Assembly (NCBI RefSeq): GCF_030867095.1
Contig: NC_081824.1
Location: forward strand, 305,614,956 to 305,678,955
Origin: Alligator mississippiensis
Taxonomy: Eukaryota > Chordata > Crocodylia > Alligatoridae
DNA: 64,000 nucleotides
Direction of reading: 5' to 3'
Part shown: positions 1 through 11,100 of the stretch, one piece after another
How the letters are laid out: every line of letters starts with the position of its first letter
Position numbering within the stretch: the first letter of the stretch is position 1
Program-made: the position numbers and the translations under genes
Notes under the pieces: model-generated
Seen by the model: the letters and a program-made list of their open reading frames with translations, nothing else
What the model was told of the DNA's origin: nothing
Database searches by the model: none

Positions 1-191
1 TTAAAGCTGTGTCTATGGCGAAATCACTGATTCTCTGAATCAGTATCGAATCTTCAGATTTGGATTTGGCCAAATCCAAAAAAAAAAAAAAAAATCAGGA
101 CAATGAACCAAATCAGCCAATCAAATCACTGTCCCCCGAATCAAGCTGAATCTGAATCCGAATTGCATACAGCCCACTTCGCACACCCCTA
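1..191. mobile_element. hAT-type DNA transposon, right terminus (left part outside window)
   Basis: The right end reads TTCGCACACCCCTA, the inverse of a TAGGGGTGTGCGAA hAT-like terminus. Inside, short phrases based on GAATC and AAATC recur (CTGAATCAG, CGAATCAAGC), and there is an A17 run at 77-95. The same architecture and a related terminus occur at 28455-28933. The left end is cut off by the window. Confidence 0.5.
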
Positions 192-3007
192 CTCTCTCCT
201 GTCTATCAAGGACTGAACCCATACAGCAACATGCTGTGCCTATCTATATATGAAATGGCACTGTGTAAATAGCAGTTAATACAAAATTAACAAAGTGATT
301 TTCTCAAGGTCAGAGATGCAACACGCTTGTAACTTTACCGCTAAGAATATATAACCTACCCATAGAAGGCTAATCAAGAATTTGATCTAGGAAATCCCCA
401 TGATCCAGAAAACAGTCTTTATGTATGCAAGTAGCACCACTGAAGTAGCATTGGACCGCATAAAATATGTGCAAGAATATGAAGCTTTCTTTTCTTTCTC
501 GTCTGTAAAAGAATCTGGCCAGTTTAATAATCACATTTGTACAAATACGATTCATTTAGGATTTTTTTTTTTAAATGGATGTTTCATTTCCTAGCCTCTC
601 CTCCCCCCCCCCCCAATCTCCATGTTTGTCCTGGCACACAGCACTCTGGCGTGCTTTGCATCACATTCCACCCCCCACCACCACACCACACACCCCCAGG
701 TGAGTTTTTTTGCTAATGGGAAATCCCAGTAGCAAATTTTGCCCCACCACTGCAAGTTAGCAGCGCCATGCATTGTTTAATACGTAACATGTGTGGTTTG
801 TGGCACCACAAATCGCACATGCCTGCATGTCTGGATCTGGCCAGAGGTACTAAACCATGTGCATGGTATGCAGATACTAAACCATGTGTATATTCCTTAC
901 AAACAAGATTTTTAAAAGTGTGTGCATTGATTTTACACACACAAACATTCAGATCAACAAATAGTGTCAGTTGTCCAAGATTTGACCTAGCTTCAAAAGT
1001 GACAGCTTCAATTGGGAAATGTTCTTCACAACACAGATCCTTTTTATAGAAGGCTGCCATTCTATCACTAAGATACAAACTAAATTAACAATGACTACTG
1101 TTTGCATAGGCCTGCATATAGCAATTTGATCTCTACTGCAGCAGTTTCAGCAACAAAAAAGCATGCACAAGCTAATTCATGATTTCCACAGTGCCATTAT
1201 GACTTTGATCAACAACATTATCAAATCCTATCTACATACATAGTAGTATCCAAAAAAAAAAAAAAAGCCATTGTAGTGTAATGAGTAATTCCTAAGATTT
1301 GTGTAGGGACAATAACAATACAATATTTTCACTGAGGGATTCAAGAGCTCTCTCTCAAGTCTGGGGAGCTGTCAAGCCAACATCCAGCCCACCTGCCCCC
1401 TCGAACACCTGGTTGCCATGCACACAGCTTTATGCCTGAGCGCCACCACTATGACCCACTGGATCAACAATGTTGTACATACGGGCTCTCTGCTTGAGCT
1501 CCGCCATGCTGGCTTACTGCAGCAGCCCTGTCACAGCTCCCAGATTTCTCCTGCATGTCTTGCCAGCTGCAGCCTACCAGAAATAATACCACTGCAGTTC
1601 TTAAGTCTTTGCTGCACATTTCACCAGCTGCAGCCATACAGGATCAATCCTGTGGCAGCCCCTACATCTCTGCTGATTTGCCAACTGCAGTTCACCACTG
1701 CTACCCACTCTCTCTCCCAACCATTTATTCATGCATGCAAACCCAAATCCCAGCTTCCTTCCCCTTTCCCTAGCAGCCTGCTGGGAAATGGGGCTAGGCT
1801 GCCACTGAAGTCCATTACACCACGGTCAGGTCATTTCTATTGAAATTAGCATCTATCTAGTGTAAGTGGTTAAAATGGATAGACAGGGTAATAAATGTTA
1901 ACTAAAGTTGTCAAATGCAGATGCTTAAAGTTAGTCTCTTAAATCCATATTTAGGCATTTGGATAACAAGGGCCCATTTTTCAGAAATGGTAGGTGTAAA
2001 CAGGTCACTCACCCAACTTTCTTATCAAAGCCAGTCAGTTCTGACTTCAGGTTTCCAGTCAATTTATTTTACCTGGGGCAACCTTGTCCCCACAGCAAAC
2101 AAAACAACACAATAAGCAAATATAGAAATAACAAACAAAACCAAAACGTATGGTCTTTTTTCAGACCTAGATAGAGGCGACCCATGCTCTGTGCTTCTCC
2201 CTTCAGCACACTAACATCCTCTCTGCCCCTGGAGCTCTTAACTTCCTCTGTAATTCCACCCTCATTTACAAGGCATCAGTTACAGCTGCCCCAAGATTCC
2301 AGCCAGGAAGACTCTTTAACTACTATCTGCAGCTTGGTTTCAGCCCTCTGCAAGCTGAGCATTTTCTTACACTAGGATTTCTGTGTGCATCTCTGGAATA
2401 AAAATCACACCATTTCTATTATGGTATTTTAGCATGTGCTTCCAAACTGGAATATTTCAGCTCAGCTCTGCCAAAGCCACAAAGTGCATTAAGAACAATG
2501 TAAAGGTATTTAGTTAGACACATTTATAGGACATTACTTGACAAGTTTTTATTTTGTATTTTTTTCCTTGCTACATTAAATTCCAGACACGTTACCAAAA
2601 AAATATGATTGACTTTCTAGTCCAGAAAGGCAAGCACTTTCCATTGACTTCAGTAAAGCTTCAGCATGTTCTCAGCAGCATAACTAAAATGGGGTGACTG
2701 GAACAGCAGTCCTGCATGCTGTTGGGGGAGAGGGGAAGGAGCGCGGAATAACATCTGCTGCCACAGCCACACATCTCTGGCAGCAGCACCAGCTGGAAGT
2801 TGCTGCTTCCCCTTCACCATAGCCCCAAGCACCCGGATGCCTCTGCTCTTTCATCTTCCACTGACCTCAAGCACTTTGAAAGCAGCAGTCGTGATCTCAC
2901 TCACAGTCCCAAGGTTCTTCATTCCTGGAATGATGAGAAGCAATCTTTGTGATACCTTAAGTTATTTAAGTTATGGGCCCCAGCCTGATCTTTTTATACT
3001 ATAGGGG
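192..3007. other. Non-coding, mostly unclassified DNA
   Basis: No gene is supported. It contains a poly-C run (602-614), an A/C-rich low-complexity tract (655-700), an A-run (1251-1266) and a degenerate minisatellite (1546-1710, listed separately). A short phrase near 2640 (CCATTGACTTCAGTAAAG) resembles a common amniote interspersed repeat. Otherwise I see nothing. Confidence 0.6.
1546..1710. repeat. Degenerate minisatellite, about three 60-bp units
   Basis: Units begin TCTCCTGCATG, TCTTTGCTGCAC and TCTCTGCTGAT at about 1547, 1607 and 1669. Each is followed by a G/CCAGCTGCAG or CCAACTGCAG phrase. Divergence between units is high, so the array is old. Confidence 0.5.
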
Positions 3008-3323
3008 GGGACCAGAAGGGTTTGGGGGAGACCTTGTTTCCCCTAGCGCCCCCCGGGATAACAAGGAATAACGGCCACAAGTTGTTGGAGAGTAGGTTCA
3101 GATTAGACATCCGTAAGAACTACTTCACAGTCAGGGCGGCTGGGATCTAGAACCAACTTCCAAGGGACGTGGTGCTGGCTCTTACCTTGGGGGTCTTTAA
3201 GAAGCGGCTTGATGCCTACCTGGCTGGGATCATTTGAGCCCAGTTTTCCTCCTGCCCAGGCAGGGGGTCGGACTTGAAGATCTACAAGGTCCCTTCCGAC
3301 CCTACTTCTATGATTCTATGATT
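3008..3323 (+). mobile_element. CR1 LINE, 3' end fragment
   Basis: The plus strand matches the C-terminal coding tail and 3' UTR of CR1: AACAAGGAATAACGGCCACA, then a phrase encoding RLDIRKNYFTVRAA-type residues, then the short 3' UTR ending CTTCTATGATTCTATGATT. The 8-mer repeat ATTCTATG is the diagnostic CR1 3' terminus. It is 5'-truncated, as nearly all CR1 copies are. Confidence 0.88.
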
Positions 3324-4098
3324 AGTATCAGAAATAGTTTAACTGAAATCAATAAAATTACCTCACAACATCTCCAGGTCTATACTTCATTGCTCTAGAG
3401 GAGAAAAAGTGCTTTGCCTAACTTATACAAGCTAACCCAGAAAAGCACAGTTCACACTGGCATACCTGCATAGACCCAAGAAAGGTATTGTCAGGATATA
3501 GTGGCAAAAAAACCCCAAACATAGACAAGACTTGCAACACTTTGCTGCATCAAGCATGTGGTTAACTTCAAGCACAAGCATTCTCCCACTGACGTCAATG
3601 AAACTACCCATGTGCTTAAACATATTACTAGAACAGGACCTAAAACAGGTCCGAGACAAGGATCAGTCCCTATTAGCTTAAGTCTTTTCATTTAAGTAGG
3701 TTTACTTGAGAGTTAACAACTGCAGTGGGTAATAGAATAGTAGTTACTACCCCTTGCAAATGAAGATTTAATTTAAATTTAATAAGACATTTATTGTGTT
3801 TATTAACCCTCAGAGCATTACTTTGTCCAGATTGCCAGCCAAGCAAGTGTTTAAGAGTGTGTATATAGATGTCTGTGGACTCTATTAAATACAAAATGAC
3901 TCTTAAGAAATATTTAATAAGGCACATAACTGACAGATTATCTATAAATAACAGAGTACTCATTGGAAATGTTAGAGACTAGGGCCATATCCAGGTCAAC
4001 AGAAGAAAAAGAGGGGAGTGGAGAGTCCAGAAAGCACCACAATATTCACCAGCAGCATTCCTGATGGAGAAAAATTACACCTTCATGGAAGAGGTAAT
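3324..4098. other. Non-coding DNA, no gene seen
   Basis: AT-rich sequence. A piece near 3585-3670 (GACGTCAATG, then GGACCTAAAACAGG) resembles a widespread amniote repeat family carrying the GACTTCAATGGGA-type phrase. Nothing else is recognisable. Confidence 0.5.
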
Positions 4099-4106
4099 CT
4101 CCAAAT

Positions 4107-4623
4107 CAGGGGTGGGCAGATATGACCTGTGGCAGACTCCATTTCCCAGCAGCCCCTGCCTGTGTCATGGCAGCCAGTTTCCATGCAGACCCCAACAACA
4201 GCAGAGCGGTGACCGCACAGGGCCAGGGTTGACATAGAGATTGGCCCCAGCCAGTCCGGGGAGCTGTTCTGGGGCTGGGATCTTGTGGTGGTGACAGCGT
4301 GGTCCAAAGCCAGGGCAGAGCTGTGATCTGCTGCCTTTATGCCCCTGCTCGGGGCATGAGGGCAGTGGATCGCAGTTCTGCCCCGGCTCCGGACCACACA
4401 GTCACTGCTGCAAGATCCCAGCCTCAAAGTAGCTCTCTGCCCAGCCACGCATCCTGCCAGTGCTGCTGGGGTCAGTATCCGTGGAAACCCTGGCCCCACA
4501 CTGTCATGGCCCTGCCATTGCTGGGGTCTTCATGGGAACTGGCTGCAGAGACACGGGCAGGGGCTGCTGGGAAATGGAGTCTGCCATGGGCCCAATCCAG
4601 CCTGTGGGCTTTGTCCACCCCTG
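4107..4623. mobile_element. Foldback hAT-like MITE with 8-bp target duplication
   Basis: The termini are CAGGGGTGGGCAGA and its inverse ending CCACCCCTG. They are flanked by CTCCAAAT (4099-4106) and CTCCAAAC (4624-4631), a 7/8 target-site duplication of the hAT length. The element is largely one long inverted repeat. The left arm near 4133-4185 (GCAGACTCCATTTCCCAGCA) is mirrored at 4535-4585, and the pairing continues inward to a centre near 4345-4360 (CCCCTGCTCGGGG). No transposase is present, so it is non-autonomous. Confidence 0.82.
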
Positions 4624-4631
4624 CTCCAAAC

Positions 4632-6670
4632 TCTGTGAATATTCAAAGAAATCCCAATCCAGTCAGTGCAAGAACCCATGCTCTGTTCACACTTCTCTGC
4701 TAATCCCACCCTTATCTTTTAACTACATTCCCATCAGACTCACCATCTGTCCCAGCTTCCCTCTATCCCTGCAGCTATACTGGTTCTTCCAAGGGGTCGA
4801 CAGCATTGAATATAAATGAGTGTGGCAGGGGATCGGAATATCCACTCTGATTTCTGCAGTTTTAGAAAGGCGTTTGCTGCAAGGAGTAAACTGTCTGTCC
4901 TATTCCAAACATACCCCCAATGGGATCCTCCAGAGCCCCAGTCTTGACAATGTGGGGTATGAGGTTTCCTGTGGGCTTCTGATCTACCACAAGCTTGCCT
5001 TCATGTGCATACTTGATGGTAACTCTTCTACATTATTTGAAGGGACTATTGTTCTATCCTAGGGCTGTCCAGCTTCTGAGCAAGCAGGGCCTGGATGCCA
5101 CGGGGGCTGCACATTACAGGGGTTTGTAACAAGTTACAATAAGGAGCTTATTGAAAGCAACACGAGCAAATTTACATGGTCCTCTCTATTAAACAAGTTA
5201 CTTGGTACATGAACTAATGTTGCCCAGCTAGTGACTAGATGCTGCTTGTTGACCTCTCATAACTCAATCTCTTATAGCCTTATAGTAGTTGCTAGGCTCT
5301 GTACGAGAGAAAGAAAGAGGAGCCAATCCCTTCACAGGTCTCTGGTAATGATAACATGATAAAACCCTTGGAAGAATCCCCATGGAAAATTACTTATTTG
5401 GTTATAACCAGAGCTCATAAATTCTCCCGCTAGATATCTTGCTTTCACTTTCCTCCATAAATACTTTGCCACTTGTTGTGGGGCTTTTTTACTTCAAACA
5501 AAGACCCAAATGAAATGCTGGAACAATGAAAGCATTAAAGGGAAATGCCATACCCATCAATAAATGCCTTTGTGACTGTGGGAATGTAGAAGGCTATGAT
5601 GTCACTGCTGGGAATAGCTTTAAAACTTCCATTGAGAAAAAGAGTTTTATTTTAACAGAACTAATTCTTTCAAAAAGAGGTCCTGTGGGTGCTGTGCCAC
5701 ACAGTAGCTCACAAGAGAATTTAACTGTAAGACTACCCTAGCCAAAAAAGCTGATTTGATTAAGAGGTTACAAAAGCTACTTGTATTTATTTTCTACAGA
5801 TGTCATGTGACATTGCTGCCCATACTGAAGGTTGTTCTGAAAGCAAAAGCATTAAGGATAGCATTCCCATATGCCGATAACTCAAAGGGTATGTTTTATA
5901 TTTAAAGTACTTAGAGCAATACCTTATCAACTACAAGGCTATTATGGTGACAGGAGTATTAGATTTAGATTAGGTAAACTACTTTTGGATTTACTGGAGA
6001 TGAACCAAAATTGTAAAGCTTAGTTCTGAATCCAGATTTCCCACTCCTTAACTTTTATGGCTGCTAGGATCTGAGCTTTTCATTTAATCAACTGCAGAGC
6101 GTAGTTGCCAACGTAGGGTTTTCTTCACACCAGCTCTGTGCAGGAAAAAAAACTGCTGGGAAATGTACTTCGCCACTTCTACTATTTTAGCACAAACCTG
6201 ATATTTCCTCATCTGGGAATAGAAGCCCAGAAAGTAAAGTCCTGCCAATTTTTTATTTTTCTTGGTCAACGGCAGCTTTTAGGCCCTTTCAACAGCTCTC
6301 AAGGACAATTAGAACAATTTACTTTTTTCTAGTGTAATGTTACAATGGAAAGCATGTGTTTCTGACAACTCTGTTCTGGTATATATACATATTCATATAG
6401 ATACCCAATCAACTCTTTTTACTAGGAGATATTAACAGTTAAGAAATAAGTCTAGCAATAAGCCTGCCTCCCCTTAAAGTCATCTTCCTTTATTTCTTGC
6501 AATACACTTCTTTGTTGTTGAAATGATCATCTAACAAGTAGAGGAATACAACTTCTGGTGAAAAGTGAATAGGCAGAGCAAATGAAATCTATGAAACAGA
6601 GTGTTGCTTGGAAAAGTGACACTGTAACATGAAACATAAACAGAAAGTCTTGCAATATTGTCTAGATACA
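4632..6670. other. Non-coding DNA, no gene seen
   Basis: Mixed-composition sequence without a supported frame, splice structure or clear repeat. A hAT-like phrase, TAGGGCTGTCCAGC, occurs near 5060 but no partner terminus was found. Confidence 0.5.
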
Positions 6671-6678
6671 CCCTAGAT

Positions 6679-6977
6679 CAGTGGTTTTCAATTTTTTAGA
6701 CTCGGGGTACCTCTGAGAAAATGCCAGTTCCTAGTTTCCACTTTTTTTTTACTACAGAAATATAGTAAAGCGATTATGTTGCCAAAAAAACCTCAGAAAG
6801 CCCACAACAGGTGAGAATATTTTTAACACTACGGAGTCCCATTTGAAATCTCTGTGTTTATCTTGTAATTCATGTTTGCACACCTAACAGGGTTAACATT
6901 ACATAGCAATCTGCAGCACCCTTGGAAGTATTTTAAGGCACTCCAGGGTGCCGCTGCACTCTGGTTGAGACTCACTA
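6679..6977. mobile_element. hAT non-autonomous element with 8-bp target duplication
   Basis: The left terminus CAGTGGTTTTCAA and right terminus TTGAGACTCACTA are inverse variants of the widespread CAGTGGTTCTCAA hAT end. The flanks are CCCTAGAT (6671-6678) and GCCTAGAT (6978-6985), a 7/8 duplication. The element has no coding capacity and its terminal mismatches suggest an old copy. Confidence 0.78.
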
Positions 6978-6985
6978 GCCTAGAT

Positions 6986-8114
6986 AGCTCTGAGCAACAT
7001 AGACATACCCTATGTTTATTCTCTTTCATTATTTCCAAACACAGGTTTAAGAAATGGGGGAGGGGAAGGGGAGGGTATGTTGTGTCTACCAATCCTGAGT
7101 ATTTACCCTTGAATCTAAGGTTCAAACTCGATTCTCCGGCTTCCATTTCTTCAAACAAAAGACACGTGCCACAATACCAAGAGAAACTAGATTCTTTAAA
7201 TCTACTTCTGAAAATGAAATTCAACTGCAATTCAATTAACACTGGCGTTGATGATGCAAGAACCAAAAGACAATTTAGTTCAGATTTACATAGCATTGGT
7301 GATTCTGTTTTACTAAAATAGGCTATTTTTTTAATTCACTGTCTATGTCAGCTAATCAATTCACAGGGAGCTAACCTGCATGTTAGTTGAAGCTGCCATG
7401 GATACATAGACATTTTTCAGGGGAGAACTATGCTTTAAACAACAAAGAATGAAGAGTTGGTTCCCCCCTTCACCAACACACCAACTTTTTATTTTGTTTT
7501 CTAAACACCTCCTATGATACCTAATAAGTAGGGAAGTATATAGCATTTTGTATAGGTACAACTGTTGCTAAATAAGTTTTCTTCATCAAAGTTTCCCACT
7601 ATTTTATGGAGGGTGCAGAGGGAGGTTTCCAAGGTATAAGGTCATGGACACATTCAAACCTAATATAGATAGGTGCTATTGCCTAGATTTATGGATCTCC
7701 ACCTGCTTAAATCAAATGTGAATTTAAAACAAAGGTCAAATAGTTTTTTTCTATTCCCTAATAGAAACCCCCCCTCCCCCCATTCTTCTCCCCCCTCATT
7801 CCTTAACACATTGTTCTCATGATTTTTGTGTTCCTGTAAATACCAAAGACATGCGTATATGTATTACTGAGGGCTGTAGTAATACATCGTCAGCATGTTT
7901 ACTTAGCAAAAGCATCTATGTCCGTGTTACCACCATTTTTACCATCATTCAAAAGTTAATAGCAATATAGCAAGCATCAAACTTCATCCAAAATTCTGGT
8001 CAAGAAGTGTTCCCTCCCACCTCCCCACCCACACCCCCTACAAACTACTCTTGCTAAATCTTGTTAACTTGGTAAACCAGAGATTCTCTAGATTTGGGAT
8101 GGACCTTTTAAATG
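6986..8114. other. Non-coding DNA, no gene seen
   Basis: Open frames of about 150 codons on both strands around 6829-7321 overlap the hAT element and resemble no family. A poly-pyrimidine stretch rich in C lies at about 7765-7800. Nothing else is recognised. Confidence 0.5.
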
Positions 8115-8585
8115 GATTCATAGATTCATAGACGTAGGGTTGAAAGAGACCTAAGTAGATCATCAAGTCCGACCTCCTGCCTGGGCAAGAAAGAAAACTG
8201 GGCTCAGATGACCTCAGCTAGGTAATTGTCAAGCCTCCTCCTAAAGACCCCCAAGGTAGGAGCCAGCACCACTTCCCTTGGAAGTTGGTTCCAGATCCTA
8301 GCAGCCCTGACTGTGAAATAGTGTCTTCTAATGTCCAGCCTGAACCTACTCTCAAACAACTTATGGCTGTTATTCCTTGTTACTCCGGGAGGTGCTCGGG
8401 TGAACAGGGTCTCTCCCATTCCCTGCTGGTCCCCCCCGGTAAGTTTGTAGACGGCCACCAGGTCCCCCCTCAGCCTTCTCTTGTGGAGGCTGAACAGGTT
8501 CAGGTCCCGTAGCCTGTCCTCGTAGGGCCTGCCCTGCTGTCCCCGGATCATGCGAGTGGCCCTCCTCTGGACCCTCTTGATGCTG
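8115..8585 (-). mobile_element. CR1 LINE, 3' end with C-terminal coding tail
   Basis: The minus strand encodes the end of CR1 ORF2 (about 8204-8583): RVQRRATRMIRGQQGRPYED, then RDLNLFSLHKRRLRGDLVAV, and ending with a phrase of the QLPREVVLAPTL type. The 3' UTR follows, and the TCTATGAATCTATGAAT terminus lies at 8115-8131 (read on the plus strand as its inverse). The tail frame is open from the truncation point to its stop. It is 5'-truncated and relatively young. Confidence 0.92.
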
Positions 8586-9783
8586 GCCTCTTGATAACTT
8601 TTCCAAATGGGAGACAATACATTAATTGCTTTCTTACTCACACATGCTTAGCCAAATAAAAGTACAAAGGGTATTATGTTATATTCCATCTTCCTTACTG
8701 TGCTGGATACTTTCCCTTTATAATTCTGTAAAAAAATACCACAACTATGACTACTTCCAGATAGTACCTGGCAAAGAATGTTGCCCAGCCTCTGCATTTT
8801 GCTCTTATACACACACGCTGAGGAAAAGTCAGATCTTTCAAGATATGCCCCATTGCTCAGCATTTACTTAGTAAACATTTTCTCTCACACCCCACATTTT
8901 GGGCATTACAGTTTTCCTTAGTGCTATTCTCAACAAATCAGTTAATCAACACGTACACACACTCTGTTTTCTTAGACAACAATCTAGGGCCCAATTTCTT
9001 TGCCTTTTCACAGAGTAATAACTTTCTCTGCAAGTAGCCTTAATGAGCTACTCGTAAAACGAGATATTATATAGGGTAAGGAAAGAACAGGCCAATTGTA
9101 ATTAAGACTGACTGAATAAGAGAGTAAGGAAACTGCTGTGCTACGACACACCTATATTTTGCTTCATGACTAAAGAGTTCTTAAGTCAATATATGAGAAA
9201 GCATTATAAATTCTTGTCTGACAAGTAACAAAAAGCTAGATCTGAATTAGTTAAAAGCTACCTACCTAAAACTCATTCTAGCTGTAACCTTGTGGGGCTG
9301 TTGTTCAGCTACTTTTATATCTATTTTCTCTTAGAAGATTAGAAACCAAATTCAGTTGGGGGTACAGTTAAATCTGAGTACTAGAGGCCCTTTCAGAAAA
9401 CTCACCATTTTACATAATGCTAGAAATTGGTAGTTCACTATGTTTTATAAACATGATTTAAAAAAAAAATCAATAATCCACCCCCTCTGAATACACACAA
9501 GCTGAAAAAAGGGAAACATTAAAAAGGACACATCCTTTGTTACCCAAGGCCCTATATTCCACAGGTCTTCTGCAGCATGCTGTGAATAGCTCACTCTGGA
9601 AGAGAGTTAAGAAACTAATAACTTCAGCCAGATGCATGCAATCTCCAAAACACCTGAACTAGCCAGAATTGCTTGAGCTCCTGATGAAAGTACTGTAATA
9701 TATTTTGGAGGTACAGAGTACTCATCAGACAATCAACATACACTTGTATTTTTCAGACCACTGATCGCACAAAAACAAAACAT
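8586..9783. other. Non-coding DNA, no gene seen
   Basis: AT-rich sequence with no convincing frame or repeat boundary. Confidence 0.5.
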
Positions 9784-10560
9784 TAAAACATACAGTAGAG
9801 CTGTTTGTGGATCTCCCTTGCTCTTTTCTGGCCCAATTTCTTTAAAATCTCTGTGGTGTCTTTCATATAGCTGGCAGCTCCAGTAAAGTCAATATAGCCA
9901 GAAACTGCCTCTATGATAGTGCCAGTGCCAGCGACAATGGGACACTCTGGATTGCCAGGTTTGTGAATCTTGGGGATTAAGTAAAAGTTACCTGGCTTTT
10001 ACTTGGCTTTATTTTTTTTTGGTAATCTCAGAGTGGTCATGGAGATGGAAACAGTTTATATACAGGTCCAGAGTGGGGCTGTGACCTTCAGGTGGAATTC
10101 ATAAGCTGTCCTTTTTCTTGTGCTATGCATGTCTGGTCTGTCATAGGTTGATCATTGCATGGCACCTCATCAAGGAAATACTCCTTCAGTCTTAGGTGGC
10201 AGAAAAAAAAGCCTTGAGGTCTACATACAGCTGAACCTTATTGAGTTCTGTAGTATGGCAGAAGAAAGACCACAGGATAGTACAGACGCCTCAGCTGGGC
10301 TGAGGGTGTGGTTGGATAAGTTGGTGACACTACCATGGGACTGTAGGATTGTTGTTGGACCATATACATTTGGAAAGTTTTGCTTCCTTCATCTTCTTTA
10401 GGGAATGAAGGTGTTTGTGACAGACTTCATGGCTGGATATAGAGATCTCCTGGTAAATGGCTGTTATACCCAGGTGGTTCTGTATTCTCTGTGTTAATTC
10501 TGCAAGTCCAGTGTTCATCTTCTCCTGTTTTCTGTATAGAACACTGATAAGGTTGGTCCT
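9784..10560 (-). mobile_element. Penelope-like retroelement, reverse-transcriptase fragment
   Basis: The minus strand near 9990-9860 encodes FYLIPKIHKPGNPE followed by CPIVAGTGT and YMKDTTEIL. This is the distinctive PKIHKPG...RPIVSG...YLRDTT pattern of Penelope-like reverse transcriptases. Upstream on the same strand (10518-10330) an open stretch with NTGLAELTQRIQNHLGITAI and CHKHLHSLKKMK fits the N-terminal region of the same protein. The copy has no continuous frame, lacks the catalytic palm and any GIY-YIG endonuclease, and contains an A-rich insertion near 10010. It is an old, truncated fossil. Confidence 0.72.
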
Positions 10561-10931
10561 CAGTTTTTAAGATACAGCAAAGCATATCTTGTTAGAAGAG
10601 TCCATGTAGCATGTAGAATGGAGTCAATTAGTTACCTGGAATCCCGCAGGTAGAATATCCATTTGTTTCCACCTGGTCAGAAAGAAGATATCTGAGCATA
10701 CCTGAGCAAATTGGTGTAGACTGTAAAACAAGAAATCATCCTCAGACTGGATTGTGTTAAATATGGTCTAAACAGGGACTACACATTCTTATCCCATTAC
10801 TTTTGTGATCCCTGTGTGTTTATCATTTGCTTTTCTCTCCTAGCACTGCCCCCCTTCCCCTTCCTCTATTTCCCATCTTTTGTATTCAAATCCTTCTTTC
10901 CATTTTATAAACTGCTCTGTGCATATCCTTT

Positions 10932-11100
10932 AACAGCATCAGATGAAGTGAGTTCAGGCTCACAAAAGTTTATGCAATATATCTCTAGTCTAATATATCT
11001 GTATGCAGTATATCTCTAGTTTAACTAGTATAAGGGGCAAATCTACCCTATCTACTGCCTGACTTCAGACTAACAGGGCTAACTATACCTGTCTCCGCTA
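10932..11100 (+). mobile_element. Penelope-type tail, opposite orientation to 9784-10560
   Basis: Phrases CATCAGATGAAGTGAGTTCA, GCTCACAAAAGTTTATGC and CAGACTAACAGGGCTAACTA match the non-coding tail common to sauropsid Penelope elements (GATGAAGTGAGC...CTCACGAAAGC...AGACTAACACGGCTAC). A 31-bp tandem duplication (ATGCA(A/G)TATATCTCTAGT) lies within it at about 10974-11030. This tail is on the plus strand, whereas the RT fragment next to it is on the minus strand. Confidence 0.55.

Noticed and set aside
6829-7321. Overlapping open frames of about 150 codons on both strands
   Set aside because: They overlap part of a hAT element, show no known motif and antiparallel pairs of this length occur by chance.
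8204-8641. 145-codon minus-strand frame that looks like a conserved gene
   Set aside because: It is the C-terminal tail of CR1 ORF2, repeated at 18385 and 52723, not a host gene.
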